A DNA stretch of 5,931 nucleotides, from NCBI GenBank assembly GCA_905479965.1, contig CAJQOR010000492.1:1-5931 (forward strand). Direction: 5' to 3'. This DNA comes from an uncultured Rhizobiaceae group bacterium. GTDB lineage: Bacteria; Pseudomonadota; Alphaproteobacteria; Rhizobiales; Rhizobiaceae. A program made the translations under genes and the position numbers. The notes below the pieces were generated by a model. That model saw nothing but the letters and a program-made list of their open reading frames with translations. It did not search any database and was not told where the DNA came from. Shown piece after piece: positions 1-5,931 of the stretch. Position 1 is the stretch's first letter; each line of letters begins with the position of its first letter.

Positions 1-460
1 CCGAAATAACTGTATAGCCAGCTTCAACAATGTTTGCTGCAAGATTTGCTGCAAATTTACTCCCGGTGATGGATGCATTTCTTGAGCCGACAATTCCGAC
101 AGATGGCGGGTTGGTCAGTTCTATATTGCCTTTAACGGTGATAAGAGGTGGTGCGCCTTCTATTTGGCGCAGTGCTCGTGGATATTCAGGCTCACCTATG
201 CCAATCAGCTTGGCGCCAAATTTATCCATTTTTTCAATTTCTAATTCAATTTCTGAAATTGTTGCGATACGGATTTTGCGACGTGATCCACCACGTTGAG
301 ACAGTTCAGGCAACATATCGATTGCAGTTTCCGCTGAACCGCAATTGTTGATCAACTCGCGAAACGTTGCGGGACCGACATTGTCACTTCTGATTAATCG
401 CAGCCACGATAGTTTTTGTCGCTCAGTTAGTTTTATCCCGCGCGACGGCTGATTAATCAT
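1..460 (-). CDS. dprA: DNA processing protein DprA, N-terminal part (runs off the left edge)
   Basis: DprA (Smf) binds incoming single-stranded DNA in the cytoplasm and loads RecA during natural transformation; it is also widespread in bacteria not known to be competent. The visible 153 residues are the N-terminal part. Residues 1-60 are helical and fit the family's N-terminal region, with the typical [20 protein letters not shown] stretch at 17-36. A Rossmann-fold start follows: [19 protein letters not shown] at 82-100, PPLITVKGN at 104-112, and the hallmark [12 protein letters not shown] at 122-133. The frame is still open at the edge, just before the expected SG-x-A-x-GID motif, so DNA-binding and C-terminal parts cannot be judged. 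The ATG at 460 overlaps the plsY stop as ATGA, and the sequence before it is only weakly purine-rich, so translation probably depends on reinitiation after plsY. It is the last visible gene of the pyrB operon. Family assignment is firm; the competence role is inferred from the family. Confidence 0.93.
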   Translation of the reverse strand, partial: MINQPSRGIKLTERQKLSWLRLIRSDNVGPATFRELINNCGSAETAIDMLPELSQRGGSRRKIRIATISEIELEIEKMDKFGAKLIGIGEPEYPRALRQIEGAPPLITVKGNIELTNPPSVGIVGSRNASITGSKFAANLAANIVEAGYTVIS

Positions 461-1074
461 TTCTTCTTGCTGCCTATCCTGTTTTCAGTGCCCGCGCGTA
501 ATCTGCTGATATTTTCATGATGTTTTAATATGGCAATGAGGGACATGATCGCAAAGAGAATTGCGATATTTATAGATCCCAAAACATAAAGTGCTATCGG
601 CACGACTATAAGTGCACTTAACGCTGCGAGTGATGAATATCTAAAAATAAAGGCCACGGATAACCAAACGATAGCAAATACCAACACGACGATAGGTGCT
701 AGGCCCAATAAAACGCCAATATATGTTGCGACACCTTTGCCGCCCTTAAATTTAAGCCAAATCGGAAATAAATGACCCAAAAATGAAAAAAGTCCTGCCA
801 ACATCGCAGCTGCAAGACCAAAATTATGCGCAACGATGACGGCGATGGTTCCCTTTAATAGATCCGCAATGAGGACACCTGCGGCAACTTTCTTGCTGCC
901 CGTGCGCAGAACATTTGTTGCACCAATATTACCAGAGCCGATATTTCGCACATCTCCAAGGCCTGCAAATTTGGTGATGATCAATCCAAAAGGGATAGAG
1001 CCGAGCAGATAGCCGAAGAGGGAAGCAATAATTAGGATATGAAGCGCTGTTTGCGATGTAAAAATATCAGTCAT
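457..1074 (-). CDS. plsY: Glycerol-3-phosphate acyltransferase PlsY (acyl-phosphate dependent)
   Basis: PlsY is an inner-membrane enzyme that transfers an acyl group from acyl-phosphate (made by PlsX) to glycerol 3-phosphate, giving lysophosphatidic acid, the first step of phospholipid synthesis. All family motifs are present: LGSIPFG at 24-30, [14 protein letters not shown] at 44-57, the GGKGVAT loop at 111-117 preceded by [10 protein letters not shown], and [14 protein letters not shown] at 185-198. About five to seven hydrophobic segments lie between them. The length of 205 residues is normal for the family. I chose the ATG at 1074; a TTG four codons upstream (1086) is in frame but less likely, and an in-frame stop precedes it. 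Neither start has a well-placed Shine-Dalgarno sequence, because the only strong one (AAGAGG near 1114-1109) lies over 30 bases away, in front of a three-codon frame. The stop overlaps the dprA start. Function is near certain; the start is moderately sure. Confidence 0.96.
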   Translation of the reverse strand: MTDIFTSQTALHILIIASLFGYLLGSIPFGLIITKFAGLGDVRNIGSGNIGATNVLRTGSKKVAAGVLIADLLKGTIAVIVAHNFGLAAAMLAGLFSFLGHLFPIWLKFKGGKGVATYIGVLLGLAPIVVLVFAIVWLSVAFIFRYSSLAALSALIVVPIALYVLGSINIAILFAIMSLIAILKHHENISRLRAGTENRIGSKKK

Positions 1075-1132
1075 ATTAACAATCAATCAGTTTAAATGCA
1101 CATATACACCTCTTAATAGTTGTATATCGTGA
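1075..1132 (-). promoter_or_regulatory. pyrC'-plsY gap with a Shine-Dalgarno serving a three-codon frame
   Basis: On the minus strand, AAGAGG (1114-1109) is followed five bases later by an ATG at 1103 that opens a frame of only Met-Cys-Ile before TAA (1094-1092). The plsY ATG at 1074 lies 17 bases beyond that stop and has no good ribosome-binding site of its own. A ribosome could initiate on the mini-frame and reinitiate at plsY, or the Shine-Dalgarno may be coincidental. No terminator hairpin is visible in the gap, so readthrough from pyrB into plsY and dprA is expected. Confidence 0.3.
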
Positions 1133-2422
1133 TTATTGGTCGGAGTAAATAGTCTGTCCACTTATGATAGTTGCAAGCACTTTTCCGGTAAAGCGCGCAT
1201 CTTCAAAAGCACTGTTTTTGGACTTTGATACAATTTCATCTTTGTAATGTACCCAAGGCATTTCAAGATCAAACAGTGTTATATCTGCAGATACTCCAAC
1301 GCGAAGTGACCCTGCATCTAAACCATAAAGTTCGGCAGGTTTGGTGGATAATACTTCGACTAATCGAGATAAGCTGACTTGATCTGAATGGTGCAGCCGT
1401 AATGCAGCAGCAAACATTGTTTCTAATCCGATTGCACCTTCAGCCGCATGTGGGAAAGGTAGGCGTTTTGTATCAACATCCTGAGGGTCATGGGACGAGC
1501 AAATCACATCAATTGTTCCATCCGCTATAGCCTCGACCATTGCTAATCGCTCTTCTTCGCTCCGTAATGGTGGCGATAATTTGAAGAATGTGCGGTATTT
1601 ACCAATATCAACTTCGTTCAATGTGAGGTTATTAATAGAAATGCCTGCGCTTACATTGAGGTTTTTGTCTTTCGCGCGACGAATTACTTTTGATGATTGC
1701 GGTACGGATATTTTGGCAGCATGATAATTTGCACCCGTTAATTCCGCTAAACGTACATCTCGCTCAAGCGGAATAATCTCGGCTTCTTTTGGAATACCTG
1801 AAAACCCGAGCCAACTTGCGAGTAGGCCCTCATTCATCATGCCGCCGCTGGCTAAATCTGCGTCTTGTGTTTCGCATGCGATCAATGCGCCGAAATCACG
1901 AGCATATGTCATAGCTCTTCGAATGACCGCAGCATTGCGCAAAGTTTTGCGACCGTCTGTTATACACGCCGCACCAGCCTCCATCATCAAGCCAAACTCG
2001 GTCATTTCTTTACCGTTGAGCCCTTTGGTCATCGCAGATGCAGGATGGACATGAATATCTGTCGTATCACGCGCTGTGCGCTGAATGTATTGTAATAGCG
2101 CGACATCATCGATTACAGGATTTGTATCGGGCATCGTGACAATTGAGGTAATGCCACCTTTTGCAGCAGCTTTACCTGCAGATGCGATTGTTTCGCGGTA
2201 TTCGCTGCCTGGTTCACCGATGAATACACGCGTGTCAACGAGGCCCGGAACAGCAATTTGTCCGTGGCAATTGATAACCTCTGCGCCTTCGGGTGCGCCT
2301 TGATTGCGCGCATTTGTGCCAATCGCAGCGATTTTGCCATTCTCTATGACAATTGAACCTGTTTCATCCATCTTCTGCGATGGATCGATTATTCTTACGT
2401 TTTCTAAAATGCGCGTGGTCAT
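1133..2422 (-). CDS. Dihydroorotase-like protein, probably non-catalytic (PyrC'/PyrX type)
   Basis: The 429-residue protein is a full-length amidohydrolase-fold member of the class I dihydroorotase family. Family landmarks remain: VPGLVD at 58-63, TMPDTNP at 96-102, HVHPASAMTKGLNG at 124-137, GGMMNEG at 193-199 and LPFPHAAEGAIGLET at 321-335. The metal ligands are largely gone. The expected D-x-H-x-H reads D63-T-R65-V-F67, the His of the HxED motif aligns with Glu184, the His of HxxHxS is Lys237, and the catalytic Asp before HAPH is Ser310 (SSHDPQ). Only Asp156 may survive from the bridging position. It therefore should not convert carbamoyl-aspartate to dihydroorotate. In Pseudomonas and some other bacteria an inactive PyrC' is needed to assemble active PyrB, and I infer the same role here. 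The ATG at 2422 is chosen over the in-frame GTG at 2437: GGGAG at 2435-2431 sits eight bases before it, and the pyrB stop lies one base upstream. Confidence 0.93.
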   Translation of the reverse strand: MTTRILENVRIIDPSQKMDETGSIVIENGKIAAIGTNARNQGAPEGAEVINCHGQIAVPGLVDTRVFIGEPGSEYRETIASAGKAAAKGGITSIVTMPDTNPVIDDVALLQYIQRTARDTTDIHVHPASAMTKGLNGKEMTEFGLMMEAGAACITDGRKTLRNAAVIRRAMTYARDFGALIACETQDADLASGGMMNEGLLASWLGFSGIPKEAEIIPLERDVRLAELTGANYHAAKISVPQSSKVIRRAKDKNLNVSAGISINNLTLNEVDIGKYRTFFKLSPPLRSEEERLAMVEAIADGTIDVICSSHDPQDVDTKRLPFPHAAEGAIGLETMFAAALRLHHSDQVSLSRLVEVLSTKPAELYGLDAGSLRVGVSADITLFDLEMPWVHYKDEIVSKSKNSAFEDARFTGKVLATIISGQTIYSDQ

Positions 2423-2423
2423 A

Positions 2424-3353
2424 CTAGTTTCTCCCACTCGCCAGCATAAGGGTTTCCATCACGGCCATTCGCACGGCCACCCCCATTTCAACTTGTTGTT
2501 CAATCACGCTTTGTGGACCATCGGCAATTTCAGAAGCTATTTCTACGCCTCTGTTCATTGGGCCGGGGTGCATGACAAGCGCATCATCTTTTGCGTAGGA
2601 TAGTTTTTCTGCGTCTAGTCCAAAGAAGCGGAAATATTCGCGAACAGATGGCACAAATGCGCCTTCCATACGTTCCCGCTGTAAACGCAACATCATCACA
2701 ACGTCGGCGTCTTTTAAACCTTCTTTCATGGAGCTGAAGACTTCGGCGCCCATTTGTTCAATTCCAGTTGGGAGCAACGTTCGTGGTGCGATGACGCGCA
2801 CGCGAGCACCCAGCGCATTGAGGAGCAAAATGTTTGAGCGCGCAACGCGTGAATGCAAGACATCGCCACAAATCGCAACAGTTAGACGGCCAACAGTGCC
2901 TTTCATTCGGCGTATTGTCAGTGCATCCAAAAGTGCTTGCGTTGGGTGCTCATGCGCACCATCTCCTGCATTGATGACCGCGCAGCCCACTTTTTGAGCT
3001 AATAAAGCGACAGCGCCCGCGGATGAATGGCGCACCACCAACATATCAGGGTGCATGGCATTCAGCGTCATGGCTGTATCAACAAGTGTTTCACCCTTTT
3101 TAACGGATGAATTACCAACCGACATATTCATCACATCCGCGCCCAGTCTTTTTCCCGCGAGTTCAAACGATGCTTGCGTTCGCGTAGATGCCTCAAAAAA
3201 CAGATTGATTTGTGTCAGACCACGAAGCGTAGACGTTTTCTTTTCACGTTGGAGTGAAAGTTTGACAGCTTCTTCAGCTTTGTCCAACAAATAGAAAATG
3301 TCTGGCTCCGACAAGCCTTTGATACCAAGTAGGTGACGGTGCGGAAAAGACAT
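2424..3353 (-). CDS. pyrB: Aspartate carbamoyltransferase catalytic subunit
   Basis: This enzyme condenses carbamoyl phosphate and aspartate to carbamoyl-aspartate in the cytoplasm, the committed step of pyrimidine synthesis. The 309-residue length is normal for a catalytic chain. The active site looks complete: the carbamoyl-phosphate loop FFEASTRT at 52-59, the mobile Lys86 in VKKGET, Arg108 followed by [18 protein letters not shown] at 134-145, Arg169 in HSRVARSN, the aspartate-site LRLQRER at 222-228, and the HPGPMNRG hinge at 262-269. There is no pyrI regulatory gene beside it, and no roughly 34-residue N-terminal extension such as Pseudomonas PyrB uses for nucleotide binding. The next gene, one base downstream, is an inactive dihydroorotase homologue, which suggests a class A-like PyrB/PyrC' holoenzyme. 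The ATG at 3353 has GAGAG seven bases upstream. It is the first gene of the operon, with a promoter about 35-60 bp upstream. Confidence 0.97.
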   Translation of the reverse strand: MSFPHRHLLGIKGLSEPDIFYLLDKAEEAVKLSLQREKKTSTLRGLTQINLFFEASTRTQASFELAGKRLGADVMNMSVGNSSVKKGETLVDTAMTLNAMHPDMLVVRHSSAGAVALLAQKVGCAVINAGDGAHEHPTQALLDALTIRRMKGTVGRLTVAICGDVLHSRVARSNILLLNALGARVRVIAPRTLLPTGIEQMGAEVFSSMKEGLKDADVVMMLRLQRERMEGAFVPSVREYFRFFGLDAEKLSYAKDDALVMHPGPMNRGVEIASEIADGPQSVIEQQVEMGVAVRMAVMETLMLASGRN

Positions 3354-3372
3354 GATTGCACTCTCTATATCG

Positions 3373-3389
3373 TAGAATTTTGCATTCTA
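3373..3389. promoter_or_regulatory. Inverted repeat over the pyrB -10 and start site (candidate operator)
   Basis: TAGAAT (3373-3378) and ATTCTA (3384-3389) form a perfect six-base inverted repeat with a five-base spacer. It overlaps the predicted -10 hexamer and transcription start of pyrB, which is where a dimeric repressor would block transcription. I do not recognise it as the site of a known regulator. A chance occurrence in AT-rich promoter DNA is possible. Confidence 0.35.
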
Positions 3390-3414
3390 TAGAAAGCTTT
3401 CGGTGAAAGGGCAA
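3386..3414 (-). promoter_or_regulatory. Sigma70-like promoter of the pyrB operon
   Basis: Reading the minus strand, TTGCCC (3414-3409) is followed after exactly 17 bases by TATAGA (3391-3386). The -35 matches TTGACA at four of six positions and the -10 matches TATAAT at four of six. Transcription should start near 3379, giving a leader of about 26 bases before the pyrB ATG. That is too short for a pyrimidine attenuator or a PyrR-binding hairpin, so control would have to act at initiation or by start-site choice. This is a prediction from sequence only. Confidence 0.6.
3392..3409. repeat. Overlapping short palindromes in the pyrB promoter spacer
   Basis: GAAAGCTTTC (3392-3401) is a perfect ten-base palindrome lying between the predicted -35 and -10 of pyrB. 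Its right half also pairs with the following bases as CTTTC-GGT-GAAAG (3397-3409), so two alternative dyads share one arm. Either could be a protein-binding site; no known motif is recognised. Confidence 0.3.
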
Positions 3415-3420
3415 CTCAAA

Positions 3421-3447
3421 TGGGGTGACATTTGTGCGCTGTCCCCA
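3421..3447. promoter_or_regulatory. Long imperfect inverted repeat between the divergent genes (candidate operator)
   Basis: TGGGGTGACA (3421-3430) and TGTCCCCA (3440-3447) form an inverted repeat: five flanking base pairs, a two-base insertion in the left arm, then ACA pairing with TGT, around a central TTTGTGCGC. It begins seven bases beyond the pyrB -35 and covers the -35 and spacer of the plus-strand promoter candidate. It could therefore bind a regulator acting on one or both genes. The binding protein is unknown. Confidence 0.35.
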
Positions 3448-3453
3448 TACAAA
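3425..3453 (+). promoter_or_regulatory. Possible promoter of the AidB-like gene
   Basis: GTGACA (3425-3430), 17 bases, then TACAAA (3448-3453) is the best sigma70-like arrangement facing right. The -35 fits well (five of six) and the -10 weakly (four of six, lacking the final T). A start near 3460 would leave about 30 bases of leader before the ATG at 3490. This is tentative because other weak combinations exist in this AT-rich stretch. Confidence 0.35.
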
Positions 3454-3489
3454 TTGTAGGAATATTTTGATTCCAGAAAGTCAAATTCT

Positions 3490-5103
3490 ATGGCGCAAGC
3501 TAAAATTGATCCGTTGACGCTAAACGTCAACACGTTCCAAGCCGATCCTTTGTTACGCGATATATCCGGGCAAATGCCACGCGCTGCGCAAGCACAATTT
3601 TCGCTGTTGGGACAATTTGCTGGATCACATGAAGCGGATGAACTTGCGCGATTGGCCAATCACATCAAACCGCAATTGCGGACGAGCGATACATTCGGTG
3701 ATCAGCTCAATCATGTGGAATATCATCCTGCCTGGCATGCATTGCAACGAAAAGCAGTGAGCTATGGTTTACATGCTTCTGTTTGGGATGATGCGCAACG
3801 CAAAACAGCTGGATATGGCCATCAAATGAGGACGATGAGCCTTTATTTGTCCGCAGGACTTGAAGCTGGGCATCTGACCCAAGCAACAACAACACATGCG
3901 TCATTAGCGTTGATCTTATCAAATCCTGCATTACAGCGTGATTGGTCTGCTAAATTACTGTCGCGCATGTATGATAGCACTGATATTGCGCCTGCGAAAA
4001 AGACAGGCCTGTTAGTTGGATGGGCCGTAAGTGAGCGCAAAAGTGGTGGATCTATTGAACAGATCGATGCGCGTGCACAGCGGGTGAGTGAAGGGCTTTA
4101 TCGAATTTTTGGTGAAAAGTGGCATGTGTCAGCGCCCATGAGCGACGCATTTATTGTGCTAGCGCAAACAGATGCGGGTGTGAGTTGTTTTTTGGTGCCG
4201 CGTCTTTTGCAGGATAGTTCGCAAAATAACATCGAAATTTTGAGATTACGCGAACAGGTTGGCTACCATTCTAATCCGCAAGCGGAGATGAAGTTTAATA
4301 ATGCGTTCGGATTTTTGCTTGGTAGTGAGGGTGATGGAATGCGCACCATCTTAGATGCCATAACGCTGATCCGGCATGATATTGCGGTGATTTCTGCAGG
4401 TTTGATGCGTTCAAGCCTTGCAAAAGCTGTGCATTACTGGCGCCAAAAACCCTATCACTCGTCCGATGATTTAGCGCCGCGTGTCCTTGCTGATATGGCG
4501 CTTGATGTTGCCGGTGCAACAGCTCTTATGATGCGGGTTGCAAAATCTTATGACAAAGCTGCGACGTCGCCCGAAGATGCAGCTTATGCACGCTTGATGA
4601 CACCAGTTGCGAAATATTGGGTTTGTAAAACCTCACCCATGCTTATTTCAGAAACCATGGAAAGTGTTGGATCCGCAGCTTTTGCTTCTGGTTCCAGTTT
4701 AGGGCGTAATCATAGAGATGCCATTACCAATCTTATTTATGAGACAGGTAGTGACCTGATGACCAAGGATGTGTTGCGGGTCTTAAAGCATGGCCGGGAT
4801 TTATTTGACGCTGTTGTTTTTGATGTGACCTCTGATCTGGGATCAGTCAGCGATCGAACACAGCAAGTTCTCAAAGCCTGTATGCTTGTGTGCGAAAACG
4901 ATGCGGGTATGTCACGCATGTTGACCGAGCAGTTAGCGTTGTCTGGTGCTGCATCTGAATTAAAACGTATAGGGGCAGGGCCCATTGCAGAAGCCTTTGT
5001 CGAAACACGATTGGGCGGTGCATGGCGATCAAGCTATGGCATGCTCGATGGCCGCTTTGATGCACATCGCATTCTTGATCTTTTATATCCTGTCAATCGC
5101 TAG
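3490..5103 (+). CDS. AidB-like acyl-CoA dehydrogenase family protein with divergent active-site motifs
   Basis: The 537 residues align along their length with AidB, the 541-residue E. coli flavoprotein of the alkylation adaptive response. Diagnostic stretches are EYHPAWHAL at 77-85, KWHVSAPMSDAFIVLAQT at 210-227, SCFLVPRLL at 232-240, a GSEGDGMRTIL lid at 278-288, and MTPVAKYWVCK at 370-380 with KDVLRVL at 426-432. The family signatures are altered. The flavin-side TEKQGGSD reads SERKSGGSI (181-189). The R-x-x-F-G-x-P-L segment reads KPYHSSDDL (320-328). GGIGY is GSAAF (394-398), and the WEGSGN around the catalytic Glu is YETGSD (417-422) with Glu418 kept. The C-terminal region beyond about 437, which in E. 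coli AidB is basic and binds DNA, has slightly more acidic than basic residues here. Flavin binding, dehydrogenase activity and DNA protection are therefore all uncertain. The ATG at 3490 has only a weak AGAAAG nine bases upstream. Confidence 0.85.
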   Translation: MAQAKIDPLTLNVNTFQADPLLRDISGQMPRAAQAQFSLLGQFAGSHEADELARLANHIKPQLRTSDTFGDQLNHVEYHPAWHALQRKAVSYGLHASVWDDAQRKTAGYGHQMRTMSLYLSAGLEAGHLTQATTTHASLALILSNPALQRDWSAKLLSRMYDSTDIAPAKKTGLLVGWAVSERKSGGSIEQIDARAQRVSEGLYRIFGEKWHVSAPMSDAFIVLAQTDAGVSCFLVPRLLQDSSQNNIEILRLREQVGYHSNPQAEMKFNNAFGFLLGSEGDGMRTILDAITLIRHDIAVISAGLMRSSLAKAVHYWRQKPYHSSDDLAPRVLADMALDVAGATALMMRVAKSYDKAATSPEDAAYARLMTPVAKYWVCKTSPMLISETMESVGSAAFASGSSLGRNHRDAITNLIYETGSDLMTKDVLRVLKHGRDLFDAVVFDVTSDLGSVSDRTQQVLKACMLVCENDAGMSRMLTEQLALSGAASELKRIGAGPIAEAFVETRLGGAWRSSYGMLDGRFDAHRILDLLYPVNR

Positions 5104-5110
5104 ATCTAAC

Positions 5111-5931
5111 CTAGAACGAAGAATATAGTTTTTCGAGTGTCAGCAATACAAGCGGAATTGTGAAGAACGATGCGACCACCTGTAGCGATGCAATGGATGC
5201 ATAAAGCGGCGCATCACCCCCCATTTTCTGGGCTAAAACATATCCATTGTTTGCTGTTGGCACCGCGCAGGCAATTGTAAACAAGGTGAGTTCTGTCAGG
5301 GAGAAATCAAAATAAGTACCGACGAAAAAAGCAACTGTAGGCAACACTAACAGTTTGACGCAGACAGCGAAAATCGTGATGCGATTTGGGTGGGTTAACA
5401 TGTAAATGCTGAGCCCCGCACCGATCATCAAAAGTCCCATGCCCAATGCTGCACGGGCGATAAAATCTATGGATTGTTCAATGGGGCCATAAAGTCTAAT
5501 CCCCAGCGCTTGGAATATGATGGCGACAAGCGCTGCGACAATGATTGGGTTGGTGAACATCTTTTGGATAAATGAAGCAATTGAATGTTTGGTATCATCA
5601 AAAGCGACCATGACTGCAACATTGATAAAATTGATCGGTAAAATAATGACCAACATAATCACCGCTACAAAGGTCAAGCCTTCATTTCCAAACATCTTTT
5701 CTGCAATCGCAAGCGCCATGAAACCATGCCAACGCGTTGTTGTTTGAAAGACTGACGTAAATTGTGGTTTGCTTACTTTTTTACCCTTAAAATATGGCCA
5801 TAGAAGAAGAACGAAAATTGGTATCGACCCGAAAGCCAACACGCTTGCAAGCATGATTTTACCTACCGGAAGCGTATCAAAATCTGCTGTGACAATTGAA
5901 TGAAATATCAAGCCGGGAAATAAGACGTAAA
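5111..5931 (-). CDS. AEC-family membrane transporter (N-terminus beyond the right edge)
   Basis: The visible 272 residues are very hydrophobic, with about eight membrane segments separated by short polar loops, and match the auxin efflux carrier (AEC) family of secondary transporters (bacterial members include malate and malonate carriers). The frame is open to the edge and begins YVLFPGLIFHSIVTADF, which resembles the family's conserved YVxLPALLFxxL segment in the first membrane hairpin; roughly 40 N-terminal residues are missing. A TTG at 5911 is in frame but is not a plausible start because homology continues upstream. Other family-like parts are the TNPIIVAALVAIIFQALG helix, the glycine-rich LGMGLLMIGAGLSI helix, and CAVPTANNGYVLAQKMGGD near the C-terminus, the usual crossover region. 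The substrate cannot be told from sequence. The gene converges on the AidB-like gene with a seven-base gap, and its promoter lies outside the window. Confidence 0.85.
   Translation of the reverse strand, partial: YVLFPGLIFHSIVTADFDTLPVGKIMLASVLAFGSIPIFVLLLWPYFKGKKVSKPQFTSVFQTTTRWHGFMALAIAEKMFGNEGLTFVAVIMLVIILPINFINVAVMVAFDDTKHSIASFIQKMFTNPIIVAALVAIIFQALGIRLYGPIEQSIDFIARAALGMGLLMIGAGLSIYMLTHPNRITIFAVCVKLLVLPTVAFFVGTYFDFSLTELTLFTIACAVPTANNGYVLAQKMGGDAPLYASIASLQVVASFFTIPLVLLTLEKLYSSF

Noticed and set aside
30..299. Plus-strand open frame of 89 codons at the left edge
   Set aside because: It is the antisense shadow of dprA, whose GSRNAS motif and open frame are clear on the other strand.
2422..2437. 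GTG start for the pyrC-like gene at 2437
   Set aside because: It lies within the Shine-Dalgarno region that fits the ATG at 2422, would add five residues not expected in the family, and would overlap the pyrB end.
2304..2603. Plus-strand open frame of 99 codons across the pyrB/pyrC-like junction
   Set aside because: It lies antisense to two well-supported genes, its translation resembles no family I know, and it has no convincing start site. The other antisense frames over pyrB, the pyrC-like gene, plsY and the AidB-like gene are the same kind of shadow.
3354..3379. Pyrimidine attenuator or PyrR-binding leader before pyrB
   Set aside because: The predicted leader is only about 26 bases and forms no terminator-like hairpin or leader peptide.
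3435..3442. TGCGCTGT, a 7-of-8 match to the reverse complement of the E. coli Ada box AAAGCGCA
   Set aside because: It was tempting before an AidB-like gene, but a one-mismatch octamer on either strand is not rare, it is in reverse orientation, and the rest of the Ada box is absent.
3387..3659. Minus-strand open frame of 90 codons over the divergent promoter and start of the AidB-like gene
   Set aside because: The translation is serine- and cysteine-rich with no recognisable domain, and it would overlap both promoters and the AidB-like N-terminus, which itself matches the family.

Overview
The window reads as a chromosomal segment of an alphaproteobacterium of fairly low GC content. The minus-strand order pyrB, pyrC-like gene, plsY, dprA resembles the arrangement I recall from Sphingomonadales. 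That placement rests on gene order and general protein resemblance and is moderately sure at best. I see no phage genes, insertion sequences, tRNA or rRNA genes, or CRISPR arrays.

Layout. Positions 1-3353 hold a compact minus-strand operon transcribed right to left. It starts with pyrB (aspartate transcarbamoylase, all active-site motifs intact). Next, after a single base, comes a dihydroorotase-family gene whose metal-binding residues are nearly all replaced. Then follow plsY (glycerol-3-phosphate acyltransferase) and dprA, which starts on an ATGA overlap with the plsY stop and runs off the left edge. Positions 3354-3489 are a 136-bp divergent promoter region with a good sigma70-like promoter for pyrB, several inverted repeats and a weaker promoter candidate facing right. 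Positions 3490-5103 encode an AidB-like acyl-CoA dehydrogenase homologue on the plus strand. Seven bases further on, convergent to it, is a minus-strand AEC-family membrane transporter (5111 to the right edge) whose N-terminus lies outside the window.

How the genes fit together. PyrB makes carbamoyl-aspartate, the first committed step of pyrimidine synthesis. The adjacent PyrC-like protein is very unlikely to catalyse the next step and more likely acts as a structural partner of PyrB, as PyrC' does in Pseudomonas. A working dihydroorotase should then be encoded elsewhere. PlsY (phospholipid synthesis) and DprA (handling of incoming single-stranded DNA) are apparently co-transcribed but functionally unrelated. 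The AidB-like protein keeps the family scaffold but has altered signature motifs around the flavin and substrate sites, so this window contains two enzyme-family proteins that look diverged from normal catalysis. I found no clear evidence of a wholly new multi-gene system.
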